64,000 bases of DNA from Maribacter sedimenticola (GTDB lineage: Bacteria > Bacteroidota > Bacteroidia > Flavobacteriales > Flavobacteriaceae): NCBI RefSeq assembly GCF_900188415.1, contig NZ_FZNV01000001.1, positions 1-64,000 of the forward strand, in the 5' to 3' direction. Positions 18,402-27,855 of this stretch are shown piece by piece; positions within the stretch are counted from its first letter, which is position 1; each line of letters opens with the position of its first letter. The notes beneath the pieces were generated by a model that ran no database searches, was not told the origin of the DNA, and saw only the letters and a program-made list of their open reading frames with translations. Position numbers and translations under genes: made by a program.

Positions 18402-20084
18402 ATGGGAAAAACAATCACAACCACAAGAGCACAAGAATCGACAAATGCGATCGAGCGCATGTACATTACTATGCGCCACTTGTTCAATCGCGGATTTTAT
18501 AAACCAAACGGTGTTTCTGGAGAAGCGCTAAAAAATGCTTTATTACAACTACGGCCTGAAATTTACGGATCTGTTGGGGAGGATAAGGCAGAATTAAGCG
18601 GACTTATCTATGTCTTGGAACGTTTGCCAGAAGGTATTGAACAATGTAGGTTCATAAGTCTTACGTCTGATGAAGGATATGGAATATCTCATATTCATCC
18701 TATCATACCTCCTAAAAGAAGGAGAAATTGTTACCGTATAGACAATGAACAGATGAATATTGAAATTACCAGGGGTCGTTCCGATATTTATGACATTCTT
18801 ACCCATTTAACCTTTTTGTTTATTGAATCCGAAAAAATCTGTAAACGTGTTCTAATTCCGGATACGGAGAAAACGATAAGGGATTGGACAAAACTTGAAG
18901 CCGCAGTACATAAAAAAGAACTGACGCAAGAAGAACGTGAAATAGCCTTAATACATACCGCAAATATATTAGGCAGGTCCTTTGAGGAGATTCTTGAGGT
19001 TTATAAAAAATTTAGCACAAAGGCCAATCCTGAGCGTTTTTTAAAGGTGATTTATTGGCTTGGAAAATTGGCACTGGAAGAGGAAATAACTGGTGAAAAA
19101 AGAGCTATTACATTCAGTACATTGTTGCGTGAGCGTTTAGGCCACCATATTCATGGGGAAATTTGGGCCAATAATATAAAAAGTGTACTGTCCAAGCAAG
19201 ATTTGTTGCAAAGGCCGATTCATATCATTTCTGCAAACATGCATAGTGTAATGAATTCAATGTTCGCTAAAAGTGCTCTGTCCAAGGAATTCCCCAAGGC
19301 TACGGATTTGGAGATTTATGAGGCTTTAAGCAGTGCGGAGAACGGACATTTACGTAAAAAAGTAACCTCCTTGGCCGAAAAAAATGGAATGATTTCCATA
19401 GACGACACCTCGGGAACCAATATTGACGTTCAAATTTTTGATACGGCTAAAATTAGAAAAGGCGCTAGTTCATATGAATTACCAACGGCAGACAATCATA
19501 AAAAACCTGTTATATTTGTAATGGATTACGCATTTGGGGAACAAGCATATGAGACTATAGATGAGCTTTTAAAACCCTATAATATCAAGAAAAACGATGA
19601 ATCCTTAATAAATGTAGATTCGGTTTCAATTATGGGTAAAGCTGGTATTTTAGAAGGAGGAAAAGGAGATCTAATGATTCCTTCAGCTCATATTTTTGAA
19701 GGTACCGCAGATAATTACCCGTTTAAGAACGAACTTTGTGCAAAGGATTTTGAAGGCCATGGATTAAAAGTTTTTGAAGGAACCATGGTTACGGTTTTAG
19801 GAACTTCATTACAAAACAAGGATATACTTAAGTTTTTCCATAAATCTACTTGGAACGTAATTGGCTTGGAAATGGAAGGGGTGCACTATCAAAAAGCAAT
19901 ACAGTCTGCATCAAAAATCAGAAAAAGTATAGGTGAAGGCGTAAAGGTGAGGTATGCCTATTATGCATCTGATAACCCATTAGAAACAGGAAGTACATTA
20001 GCATCCGGTGGCTTGGGGACTACGGGTGTAAAACCAACCTATTTAATTACGGATAAAATTTTAAAGCAAATATTTAATTCATAA
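18402..20084 (+). CDS. DUF6909-like conserved protein of unknown function
   Basis: A 560-residue soluble protein without signal peptide. It has a helical N-terminal half (RGFYKPNGVSGEAL..., GRSDIYDILTHLTFLFIE) and a C-terminal half with alternating strands and helices that includes 'VIFVMDYAFGEQAYET', 'IMGKAGILEGGKGDLMIP' and 'VIGLEMEGVHYQ'. The EMEG motif recalls the ribose-contacting Met-Glu of nucleoside phosphorylases and MTA/SAH nucleosidases. I recognise it from memory as a family labelled DUF6909, common in Bacteroidota; no activity is known to me. It ends 1 base before the Wzz-like gene. Confidence 0.65.
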   Translation: MGKTITTTRAQESTNAIERMYITMRHLFNRGFYKPNGVSGEALKNALLQLRPEIYGSVGEDKAELSGLIYVLERLPEGIEQCRFISLTSDEGYGISHIHPIIPPKRRRNCYRIDNEQMNIEITRGRSDIYDILTHLTFLFIESEKICKRVLIPDTEKTIRDWTKLEAAVHKKELTQEEREIALIHTANILGRSFEEILEVYKKFSTKANPERFLKVIYWLGKLALEEEITGEKRAITFSTLLRERLGHHIHGEIWANNIKSVLSKQDLLQRPIHIISANMHSVMNSMFAKSALSKEFPKATDLEIYEALSSAENGHLRKKVTSLAEKNGMISIDDTSGTNIDVQIFDTAKIRKGASSYELPTADNHKKPVIFVMDYAFGEQAYETIDELLKPYNIKKNDESLINVDSVSIMGKAGILEGGKGDLMIPSAHIFEGTADNYPFKNELCAKDFEGHGLKVFEGTMVTVLGTSLQNKDILKFFHKSTWNVIGLEMEGVHYQKAIQSASKIRKSIGEGVKVRYAYYASDNPLETGSTLASGGLGTTGVKPTYLITDKILKQIFNS

Positions 20085-20085
20085 A

Positions 20086-21084
20086 ATGGCCGAGAATCTA
20101 AAACCAGAAAACAACCATAGTTCTGACGAAATCGACTTGGGACAATTGTTACAATTAGTAAAAAAAGGATTTAATTCCATTTTCAGGTTTGTATTAAGGA
20201 TATTTCTGTACCTCAAAAAGAATATATTTTTATTGATTGGCTTAATTCTTCTTGGTTTTGGTGTAGGTTATGGATTAAGTAAGATAATTACCAAAAAACT
20301 TAAAAGAGAAGTTATTGTTAAACCTCAATTTGAAAGTAAGAATTACTTATATGATGCCATAGATGAAATACAAGCTAATATAGAAGCAGAAGACACGTTG
20401 TTCTTTAAGTCTTTAGGTATTAATGAAATTGATTTTAAAGGTTTAGAAGTTGTTATAAATAGAGTGGTAGAGGAAGGCACATCCGAAACCGATGCTAAAT
20501 ATCTGGAGTTACTTCAAAGTTTTGAGAACACAGAAGCTATAGCCGATATCGTTAGAGCAGAACTTCAGAATAAAAGTTCATTTAACCATCGTATAACCTT
20601 CTTTTATAAAAACCAAAAAGCAGGGAAGGAGTTTTCAGAAAAGGTTATGGAATACTTGAATAACAATGAGTATTTTTCAGAAATGCTAGATATCTATGTA
20701 GAAAATGCTAAAGATAGAATAGAAAGGGACAAACAACTTTTAGATCAAGTAGATTTAATAATCACTAATTATTCTAAGAAAATGGGAAGCCAAGACAATA
20801 TAGCTGGAAATGATAGAATAGTTTTGGATAACCAAGAGACTGTAAATATCACAGGGCTTTTTAGTTTAAAAAATGATTTAATACGAGATATTGAAACTAA
20901 AAAACTTGAATTATTGAAAAACACAAAAGCAATTCAAATTATAAATTTTGGACAACCACAACAAGTTCAAAAATCATTTTTTGGAAAGAAAATAGTACTT
21001 ATTCCCAGTTTGTTTTTAGGATTGTTCTTTTTAATCTCAATACTAAAATATTTAAATGTAAAATCTGAAGAGTTAAAATTTTAA
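20086..21084 (+). CDS. Wzz-like polysaccharide chain-length determinant protein
   Basis: A 332-residue protein with transmembrane helices at ~43-65 and ~304-324 flanking a long periplasmic, coiled-coil-prone region (e.g. AKDRIERDKQLLDQVDLI). This two-helix layout is that of Wzz/FepE co-polymerases, which set chain length in Wzy-dependent polymer synthesis. No tyrosine kinase domain is attached and no outer-membrane exporter Wza is seen here. It begins the surface-polysaccharide operon and is followed 2 bp later by rfbB. The sequence similarity is weak, so the call rests mainly on topology and context. Confidence 0.78.
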   Translation: MAENLKPENNHSSDEIDLGQLLQLVKKGFNSIFRFVLRIFLYLKKNIFLLIGLILLGFGVGYGLSKIITKKLKREVIVKPQFESKNYLYDAIDEIQANIEAEDTLFFKSLGINEIDFKGLEVVINRVVEEGTSETDAKYLELLQSFENTEAIADIVRAELQNKSSFNHRITFFYKNQKAGKEFSEKVMEYLNNNEYFSEMLDIYVENAKDRIERDKQLLDQVDLIITNYSKKMGSQDNIAGNDRIVLDNQETVNITGLFSLKNDLIRDIETKKLELLKNTKAIQIINFGQPQQVQKSFFGKKIVLIPSLFLGLFFLISILKYLNVKSEELKF

Positions 21085-21086
21085 AT

Positions 21087-22130
21087 ATGAATATATTGGT
21101 AACAGGTGGAGCTGGTTTTATAGGTTCCCATGTAGTAAGAAGATTTGTAAAAAATTACTCTAATTATACTATATTTAATCTAGATGCTCTGACATATGCT
21201 GGCAATCTTGAAAATTTAATAGATATAGATACATATCATAATTATAATTTTTTAAAAGGAGATATTGTAGATAGTCAATACATTAATAAATTATTTCAAA
21301 GCACAAATTTTGATGGCGTAATACATTTGGCGGCAGAATCTCATGTAGATCGATCTATTGAAGATCCATTAGCCTTCGTAAGAACCAATATAATAGGAAC
21401 AGTTAACCTATTAAACGCCGCAAAAGATAGTTGGAAAGATAATTTTGAAGGTAAACGTTTTTATCATATAAGTACAGATGAGGTTTATGGTTCTCTTGGT
21501 AGCGAAGGTTTGTTTGCCGAAGAAACCAGTTATGATCCAAATTCTCCCTATTCCGCATCCAAGGCTAGTTCAGATCATTTTGTACGTTCCTATGGCAAAA
21601 CATATGGTCTGCCCTATGTAGTAACGAATTGCTCCAATAATTATGGCCCGTATCATTTTCCTGAAAAATTAATTCCATTATTTATAAATAACATTATCGA
21701 GAAAAAAAACCTTCCGGTATATGGGGATGGAAAATATACAAGGGACTGGTTATATGTAGAAGACCATGCTAAAGCGATAGACTTGGTATTTCATAAAGGA
21801 AATAATGGTGAAACCTATAACATAGGAGGTTTCAATGAATGGCAAAATATAGATTTGGTCAAATTATTATGTAGTGTAATGGATAAGAAGTTAAACAGGT
21901 CTCAAGGGGAATCAGAACAATTGATTACCTATGTAAAAGATAGACCTGGACATGATTTAAGATACGCCATTGATGCCAGTAAAATAAATAAAGAGCTAGG
22001 TTGGAAACCAACGGTTACATTTGAAGAAGGGTTGGAAATAACAGTAGATTGGTATTTAAATAATTCCGAGTGGCTAAAAAATGTTACTTCTGGGGACTAC
22101 AAGGAATATTATTCTAAAATGTATTCGTAA
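21087..22130 (+). CDS. rfbB: dTDP-glucose 4,6-dehydratase
   Basis: A 347-residue extended short-chain dehydrogenase: NAD motif TGGAGFIGSH at 6-15, 'HLAAESHVDRSIEDP', 'STDEVYGSLG' with the catalytic D-E pair, and YSASK (Tyr/Lys). It converts dTDP-glucose to dTDP-4-keto-6-deoxyglucose, step two of dTDP-L-rhamnose synthesis. The neighbours rfbA, rfbC and rfbD complete the pathway. Confidence 0.96.
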   Translation: MNILVTGGAGFIGSHVVRRFVKNYSNYTIFNLDALTYAGNLENLIDIDTYHNYNFLKGDIVDSQYINKLFQSTNFDGVIHLAAESHVDRSIEDPLAFVRTNIIGTVNLLNAAKDSWKDNFEGKRFYHISTDEVYGSLGSEGLFAEETSYDPNSPYSASKASSDHFVRSYGKTYGLPYVVTNCSNNYGPYHFPEKLIPLFINNIIEKKNLPVYGDGKYTRDWLYVEDHAKAIDLVFHKGNNGETYNIGGFNEWQNIDLVKLLCSVMDKKLNRSQGESEQLITYVKDRPGHDLRYAIDASKINKELGWKPTVTFEEGLEITVDWYLNNSEWLKNVTSGDYKEYYSKMYS

Positions 22131-22148
22131 ATATTATAAAATCCAAGT

Positions 22149-23015
22149 ATGAAAGGAATTATCCTAGCAGGGGGTTCAGGAACAAGATTACATCCACTAA
22201 CACTTTCCGTAAGTAAGCAGCTAATGCCTATTTATGACAAACCAATGATTTACTATCCGCTTTCAACGTTAATGTATGCAGGTATTAGAGAAATATTAAT
22301 TATTTCTACACCTAAGGATTTACCATTGTTTGAAGAATTATTGGGAGATGGAAAAAAACATGGATGTTCATTTTCATATGCGGTTCAAGAAGCTCCAAAC
22401 GGTCTTGCAGAAGCCTTTATCATAGGAGCTGATTTTATTGGAAAAGACAAGGTGGCACTTATACTAGGCGACAATATTTTCTATGGTTCCGGTCTTGCTA
22501 AATTACTTCAATCCAACAATGAACCGGAAGGCGGTATTATCTTTGCTTATAGGGTTCATGATCCGGGACGTTATGGTGTTGTCGAGTTCGATGATGATGG
22601 TGTCGCCATAAGTATAGAGGAAAAACCCTTGGAACCAAAATCAAATTATGCGGTTCCTGGAATTTATTTTTATGACAACGATGTGGTACGGATTGCTGCT
22701 AATATAAAGCCTAGCCCTAGAGGAGAATTAGAGATAACAGATGTTAATAAAGAATATTTAAAACAGGGTAGATTAATTGTAAGTATTTTGGATAGGGGTA
22801 CAGCTTGGCTTGACACCGGAACTTTTCAATCTTTGATGCAGGCTTCACAATTTGTTGAAGTTATAGAAGAACGTCAAGGGCTTAAAATTGGAGCTATTGA
22901 AGGAGCTGCATATGATATGGGCTATATAGACAAAAAACAATTTATAGCCCTTGCGGAACCTTTAATGAAAAGTGGTTATGGAAAAAACTTATTAGGTATC
23001 TTAAACAAGAATTAA
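22149..23015 (+). CDS. rfbA: Glucose-1-phosphate thymidylyltransferase
   Basis: A 288-residue nucleotidyltransferase with '[16 protein letters not shown]' (nucleotide loop), '[17 protein letters not shown]', 'LGDNIFYG' (metal-binding Asp) and 'ISIEEKP'. It makes dTDP-glucose from glucose-1-phosphate and dTTP, the first step of dTDP-L-rhamnose synthesis. The stop codon shares one base with the rfbC start (TAATG). Confidence 0.96.
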   Translation: MKGIILAGGSGTRLHPLTLSVSKQLMPIYDKPMIYYPLSTLMYAGIREILIISTPKDLPLFEELLGDGKKHGCSFSYAVQEAPNGLAEAFIIGADFIGKDKVALILGDNIFYGSGLAKLLQSNNEPEGGIIFAYRVHDPGRYGVVEFDDDGVAISIEEKPLEPKSNYAVPGIYFYDNDVVRIAANIKPSPRGELEITDVNKEYLKQGRLIVSILDRGTAWLDTGTFQSLMQASQFVEVIEERQGLKIGAIEGAAYDMGYIDKKQFIALAEPLMKSGYGKNLLGILNKN

Positions 23016-23560
23016 TGACATTTACCGAAACAAAGCTAAAAGGCTGCTTTATATTACAACAAAGGGTGATTTCAGATGATAGGGGATATTTTTTTGAATC
23101 GTTTAACGAAAAAACTTTTTCTGAGGGTGTTGGTGAAAGTGTAAAATTTGTTCAAGACAATCAAACCTTTTCAGCTTATGGTATCGTTAGAGGTATACAT
23201 TATCAAGTGGGGCATAACGCACAAGCTAAATTAGTAAGAGTTTTAAGTGGTAGTGTTCTTGATGTTGCAGTAGATCTTAGAGAGAATTCGGCAACATTTG
23301 GTCAACATATTGCCGTAGAATTAAGTGCAGAAAATAAAAAACAACTGTTTATACCAAGAGGTTTTGGTCATGGTTTTTCCGTTTTGTCGGAAACTGCAGA
23401 ATTCTTTTATAAATGTGATAATTTTTACAACAAGGAATCTGAAGGGGGTATTGTTTATAACGATGAGAATCTTCAAATTGATTGGAAAATTGAAAGCTCA
23501 AAAATAAAGGTATCTGAGAAAGATTTGGTTTTACCTACATTGAAGTCGGCAAGATTATGA
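23015..23560 (+). CDS. rfbC: dTDP-4-dehydrorhamnose 3,5-epimerase
   Basis: A 181-residue cupin-fold epimerase of standard length. Visible motifs are 'DDRGYFFESFNEKTF', 'FVQDNQTFSAYGIVRGIHYQ' (with the catalytic His), 'QAKLVRVLSGSVLDVAVDLR' and 'FIPRGFGHGF'. It epimerises dTDP-4-keto-6-deoxyglucose at C3 and C5. It overlaps both neighbours by 1 and 4 bases, implying translational coupling. Confidence 0.96.
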   Translation: MTFTETKLKGCFILQQRVISDDRGYFFESFNEKTFSEGVGESVKFVQDNQTFSAYGIVRGIHYQVGHNAQAKLVRVLSGSVLDVAVDLRENSATFGQHIAVELSAENKKQLFIPRGFGHGFSVLSETAEFFYKCDNFYNKESEGGIVYNDENLQIDWKIESSKIKVSEKDLVLPTLKSARL

Positions 23561-24414
23561 AAAAAATATTGGTTACAGGTGGCCAAGGACAATTGGCAAA
23601 CTGTATAAACGACATTACCAAAAATAATAATGAATTGCATATTGTTTATGTAGATATAGATGCACTGGATATTACAGATAAAAATGCGGTCATTAGTTAT
23701 TTTAAACAAAATAATTTTAATTATTGTATTAATTGTGCTGCATATACAGCCGTGGATAATGCGGAATCTAATCATGAATTGGCCGAGCAAGTAAATTATG
23801 TTGGTGCACAAAATCTTGCATACGCATGTAAGGATTACAATATAACCTTAATTCATATTTCAACAGATTTCGTCTTTGATGGTAAGCAAACGAAATTTTA
23901 TACAGAGGAGGACTTGGCACAACCCCTAAGTGTTTATGGTAATACTAAGCTGGAAGGAGAAAGGGCCATAGCAAATATTTTAAATGAACATTTTATAATT
24001 AGAACATCTTGGCTGTATTCTGAACATGGGAACAATTTTTTAAAAACCATGCTAAGATTAGGTTCCGAAAGGGATGAATTAAGTGTTGTTGTGGACCAAA
24101 TTGGTACTCCGACCTACGCTGGGGACCTAGCGAATGTTATTTTAGACTTAATTCAAAAAAATGCTACATCTTACGGCCTTTACCATTATAGTAATGAAGG
24201 AGTAGCTAGTTGGTATGATTTTGCTGTTACTATTTTTGAAATTGCCAACATAAAAATCAAGGTAGCCCCAATTAAAACAGAAGCATATCCAACTCCCGCA
24301 AAAAGACCTTCCAACAGTATAATGGATAAAACTAAAATTAAAGAGACTTTTAATCTAACGATTCCTTATTGGAGGAAAAGTCTAGAGAATTGTATAAAAA
24401 CTAATAAACTTTGA
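23557..24414 (+). CDS. rfbD: dTDP-4-dehydrorhamnose reductase
   Basis: A 285-residue SDR protein with VTGGQGQLA (NAD(P) loop), 'NCAAYTAVDNAE', 'HISTDFVFDG', 'YGNTKLEGE' (Tyr/Lys pair) and 'IIRTSWLYS'. It reduces the 4-keto group to give dTDP-L-rhamnose. It completes rfbBACD in the order B-A-C-D. The stop codon overlaps the next start as TTGA. Confidence 0.95.
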   Translation: MKKILVTGGQGQLANCINDITKNNNELHIVYVDIDALDITDKNAVISYFKQNNFNYCINCAAYTAVDNAESNHELAEQVNYVGAQNLAYACKDYNITLIHISTDFVFDGKQTKFYTEEDLAQPLSVYGNTKLEGERAIANILNEHFIIRTSWLYSEHGNNFLKTMLRLGSERDELSVVVDQIGTPTYAGDLANVILDLIQKNATSYGLYHYSNEGVASWYDFAVTIFEIANIKIKVAPIKTEAYPTPAKRPSNSIMDKTKIKETFNLTIPYWRKSLENCIKTNKL

Positions 24415-25241
24415 GAAAACCACTACATACGGCATTAAATGAACTAAGGCAAAAACAAAAGTCAACATTTGCTTTTAATGTTCAGAATTTTTATCAGTTA
24501 GAGGCCTGTAAAATAACAGCGGAAAAATTAAAGCTTCCTGTCATAATTCAGTTTTCAGAAAGATTTTTAAGATTTTTAGAAGATAAGTATTCTGTAAAGT
24601 TCATTATGGAAAACTTTAAATCTGATTATACTTATTTTCACCTTGACCATTGCATTGATATAGACTTTATTAAATTTTGTATAGAAGCAGGTTTTGATTC
24701 TGTAATGTACGATGGATCTGCATTCTTGATAGACGAAAACATTAAGAATTCATTAATCGTCAAAGAACATGCTGAAAAATTTAATTGTTTGGTTGAAGGA
24801 GAATTAGGAAAAGTATCCGGCGTTGAAGACGGTTTTGGAGAAGAGGGTTCTTCTTATGCGGAAATTCAAGAAATTATTCGTTATGTTGAAGAAACTAAGA
24901 TTGACCTTATGGCATTAGGCATAGGAAATGCCCATGGATTTTATGAAAATTTAGAAGGGATAGACTTGTCTATTTTAGAAGAAGCAAGCAAAAAGTTACA
25001 TCCAGAACAACTTTTTGTATTACATGGCGGTACCGGTCTACCAAAGGAAGTCATTAAAGAGGCGATATCCTATGGAGTAGTTAAGATTAATATATCCACT
25101 CAATTAAAGAAAGAAACTATAGATATCTTAAAAGAGTTTGCCACCAATAACAGTCTTTATAATGAAATTTCATACCATACCAAAATGGTTGAAGGTCTAT
25201 CAAACTTTTTTGAGCAATATTTATTAGAATACACTGTATAA
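24411..25241 (+). CDS. Class II (zinc) ketose-bisphosphate aldolase-like protein
   Basis: A 276-residue TIM-barrel aldolase. HLDHC at 77-81 supplies the catalytic Asp 79 and zinc ligand His 80; the other two zinc His are in GNAHG (175) and LHGGTG (205). 'EGELGKVSGVED' and 'KINIST' complete the family pattern. Such enzymes join or split DHAP and an aldehyde. The only plausible start is TTG at 24411, overlapping the rfbD stop by four bases; no in-frame ATG lies upstream of the conserved N-terminus. It opens a cassette with an FGGY kinase, an iron alcohol dehydrogenase and a nucleotidyltransferase, so a biosynthetic role in making a short polyol phosphate is inferred. The substrate is unknown. 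Confidence 0.85.
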   Translation: MRKPLHTALNELRQKQKSTFAFNVQNFYQLEACKITAEKLKLPVIIQFSERFLRFLEDKYSVKFIMENFKSDYTYFHLDHCIDIDFIKFCIEAGFDSVMYDGSAFLIDENIKNSLIVKEHAEKFNCLVEGELGKVSGVEDGFGEEGSSYAEIQEIIRYVEETKIDLMALGIGNAHGFYENLEGIDLSILEEASKKLHPEQLFVLHGGTGLPKEVIKEAISYGVVKINISTQLKKETIDILKEFATNNSLYNEISYHTKMVEGLSNFFEQYLLEYTV

Positions 25242-25244
25242 GAT

Positions 25245-26762
25245 ATGTACTTAATAATCAATTTAGGATTAAAATCAATTAGAGGCATTGTTTTCAACGA
25301 TGATGGTATGCAGGTTTTTGTAACTTCAAAACCGGTATTCTCAAAACTATTCCATAATAGAGTTGAACAAGACGCAAAAGAATGGCGTTCAAAACTAGAG
25401 GAGATTTTGGAAGAAATCTCATCTATTGATTATCTAAAAGATAAAATTGAATACATAACCTCCACTACCAGTTCATCTTGCGTATATGGTATGGACGTTA
25501 AAGGAGCACCAGCCACAAAGGTTATGATGGTATCGGATAAGCGGGCACATGAGGAAGCGGAGTTGGTTGAACAGGTTATTAAGGAGAAAACAGATTTAAC
25601 GGATTTAAAATGTCCATCTTCCTCAATTATACCCAAAGCAATTTGGTTTAAGCGCAATAAGCCAGAAGTATTTGAAAAGGTTAAATTTTGGATGGGCGCC
25701 GGTGAATTTTTAAACTATTTTTTCACTCATGAAGTATTTACAGATTCTTTAAATGCAAGTAAAGGTTTATATCACAATGGTAAATACCTAGATGAAATCC
25801 TTAGTGCTGTTAGTTTGGATAAATCTACGTTGCCCGAGGTAAAAGATATTGGGTTTTCATTGCCGCTGCACGATAAATTAATCAATAAATATGGGTTTAA
25901 AAAAACATGTAAGTATGTGCTTACGACCTATGATGCAATTTGTGCAGTTATTGGGTCTTTTGATGGAGATTCAAAAACAGCGTGTGATGTATCAGGGACG
26001 GTAACTTCTGTTCGAGTATTAACCAAAAAAGGTTTAATCACCAAAAAAGGTCCCATCTTGTCCCAAAAATTAGGGAATCATGAAAATTATTTAATAGGGG
26101 CTTCCAATAATTTAGGGGGTGGAATCATTGAATGGTTAAAGCAAGCTTTTTATGATGAAAATGACAGGAATGTTTATTATATCATGGAGAATAATGCGCA
26201 TCAAGTATCCATGGGAGCCCATGGAATAGTCTTTTTGCCGTACATGCTAGGTGAAAGGGCTCCTTTTAAAAGTCCAAACGCACGGGGAACTTTTTTCGGA
26301 ATAGATAGGGCAAGTACAATTAAAGAATTTTCCAGGGCTGTATTTGAATCTACAGCCTATGTATCAAACGATTTACTGCAATTAATCCTTGAAAATGGAG
26401 TTGAGGTAGACTCATTGTCCGTTAGTGGCGGACTAGCTAGATTTGACCTTATAAATCAAATAAAGGCAGATGTGACCAATAAGAGAATAAAGGTTATTGA
26501 GAATTTTGAAAGTACATCCGTTGGTGCATTTATTTTATTGCTGTTAAGTTTAAAAAAGTTTAGTTCTGTAGAAGAGGCCGCAGCTAAGATCATTCGTGTA
26601 CGAAAAGTCATCAACCCCTCTGAAGCGAACCATAGGATATATAAAGATTTTTTCTCTTTTTATAAAAGCTTGAACGATCAATTGTTACCCCTTTATAATT
26701 CTCATTTAAAAATAAGGGATAAAGTACAATCTTTTTCTTCCGAAACTATTAGCAATCTATAG
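25245..26762 (+). CDS. FGGY family carbohydrate kinase
   Basis: A 505-residue protein of normal family length with two actin-like ATPase lobes: N-terminal 'LIINLGLKSIRGIVFNDDG', central 'CDVSGTVTSVRVL', the signature region 'LGERAPFKSPNARGTFFG' and C-terminal 'SVSGGLARFDLINQIKADV'. FGGY kinases phosphorylate ketoses, polyols or glycerol. The sequence looks closest to the xylulokinase-like branch, but the substrate cannot be read off. It starts 4 bp after the aldolase and ends 1 base before the alcohol dehydrogenase start, in a catabolic-looking enzyme order that sits inside a polysaccharide operon. Confidence 0.87.
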   Translation: MYLIINLGLKSIRGIVFNDDGMQVFVTSKPVFSKLFHNRVEQDAKEWRSKLEEILEEISSIDYLKDKIEYITSTTSSSCVYGMDVKGAPATKVMMVSDKRAHEEAELVEQVIKEKTDLTDLKCPSSSIIPKAIWFKRNKPEVFEKVKFWMGAGEFLNYFFTHEVFTDSLNASKGLYHNGKYLDEILSAVSLDKSTLPEVKDIGFSLPLHDKLINKYGFKKTCKYVLTTYDAICAVIGSFDGDSKTACDVSGTVTSVRVLTKKGLITKKGPILSQKLGNHENYLIGASNNLGGGIIEWLKQAFYDENDRNVYYIMENNAHQVSMGAHGIVFLPYMLGERAPFKSPNARGTFFGIDRASTIKEFSRAVFESTAYVSNDLLQLILENGVEVDSLSVSGGLARFDLINQIKADVTNKRIKVIENFESTSVGAFILLLLSLKKFSSVEEAAAKIIRVRKVINPSEANHRIYKDFFSFYKSLNDQLLPLYNSHLKIRDKVQSFSSETISNL

Positions 26763-26763
26763 T

Positions 26764-27855
26764 ATGTATTATATAAAACCTGTTATTTCAATTGGAAAAG
26801 TTGATATTAAATCTTTTGAACAGTTTCCAATTGGTAAGGAAGTATTGATCATAACATCAAAAACAGTAAGTCAAAATTATGGCTTACCAGATATTTTTGA
26901 TGAACTAAGGAAAAAGAGTTCAGTACATATATTCAATCATATTAGACCAGATGCACCCTTTGAAGACCTTGACCTTGTTTTGGATGAGTTAAAACAGGTT
27001 TCCATAGATACTATTATAGCTATAGGTGGGGGGTCTACAATAGATGCTGCAAAAGCGCTATCAATAGCATTTGGTGATGTCTCCTATAAAGATGTTTTTT
27101 ACGGTAAAACCCCGGTTCCGACAACTAAGATTCCACTTATTGCCATACCTACAACTGCAGGTACAGGCGCCGAACTTTCATTTGGTGCAATAATTTATGA
27201 TAAGGATAAAGGAAAAAAAGGAGGTATACGGGGAGAAATAATACAGCCAAACTATGTATTTATAGATGCAAACCTTCACAATGGCTGTCCAATTCATTTA
27301 AAGGCAGAGGTGGGCTTTGATTGTTTAACGCATGCAATTGAGACCTATATTTCTAAAAAAAGTAATCCTATTGTAAGGAACCAGTCTGTTAATTGTATAC
27401 AGGTTATATTTCAACATCTAACAAAGTCATGTAAGGAAAATTCTATTGAGGACATGGAAAAAGTGGCTATTGCTTCATCTCTTATGGGGATTAACCTTGC
27501 CTTTAGCTCTACTTGTCTGCCACATAGAATACAGTATGTTATAGGTCCAATGACAGGAACAAGCCATGCTCAGGGCTTAATTGCTATTTATAAAGGATGG
27601 TTGCAATATTTATATAATGAAAAAATTGATGAGCTAAATCAACTAGCGTCCGATTTAAATATGTCTACGGAAGAATTTTTAAACAGGGTCAATAATCTAA
27701 AGAAAGAATTAAATCTAGATTATGGAATTTTAAAATTAGGAATCGACCTTAAAGACATTGATGAAATAGCATCCTCGGTTTCAGGAAACGTCCAAGCAGA
27801 TCCTTCATATGAGAATGTTGAAAGTATAATAAATATCTTAAAATTAGCAATATAA
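26764..27855 (+). CDS. Iron-containing alcohol dehydrogenase family protein
   Basis: A 363-residue group III alcohol dehydrogenase. The NAD(P)-binding GGGS is at 88-91, PTTAGTG at 129-135, and all four metal ligands are present: Asp 186, His 190 (FDCLTHAIE), His 254 and His 268. Family members interconvert aldehydes or ketones with alcohols (lactaldehyde, glycerol, propanediol, phosphonoacetaldehyde). Here it is sandwiched between an FGGY kinase and a nucleotidyltransferase whose start codon shares its last base (TAATG). A reductive step that makes the alcohol accepted by the next enzyme is inferred. Confidence 0.88.
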   Translation: MYYIKPVISIGKVDIKSFEQFPIGKEVLIITSKTVSQNYGLPDIFDELRKKSSVHIFNHIRPDAPFEDLDLVLDELKQVSIDTIIAIGGGSTIDAAKALSIAFGDVSYKDVFYGKTPVPTTKIPLIAIPTTAGTGAELSFGAIIYDKDKGKKGGIRGEIIQPNYVFIDANLHNGCPIHLKAEVGFDCLTHAIETYISKKSNPIVRNQSVNCIQVIFQHLTKSCKENSIEDMEKVAIASSLMGINLAFSSTCLPHRIQYVIGPMTGTSHAQGLIAIYKGWLQYLYNEKIDELNQLASDLNMSTEEFLNRVNNLKKELNLDYGILKLGIDLKDIDEIASSVSGNVQADPSYENVESIINILKLAI

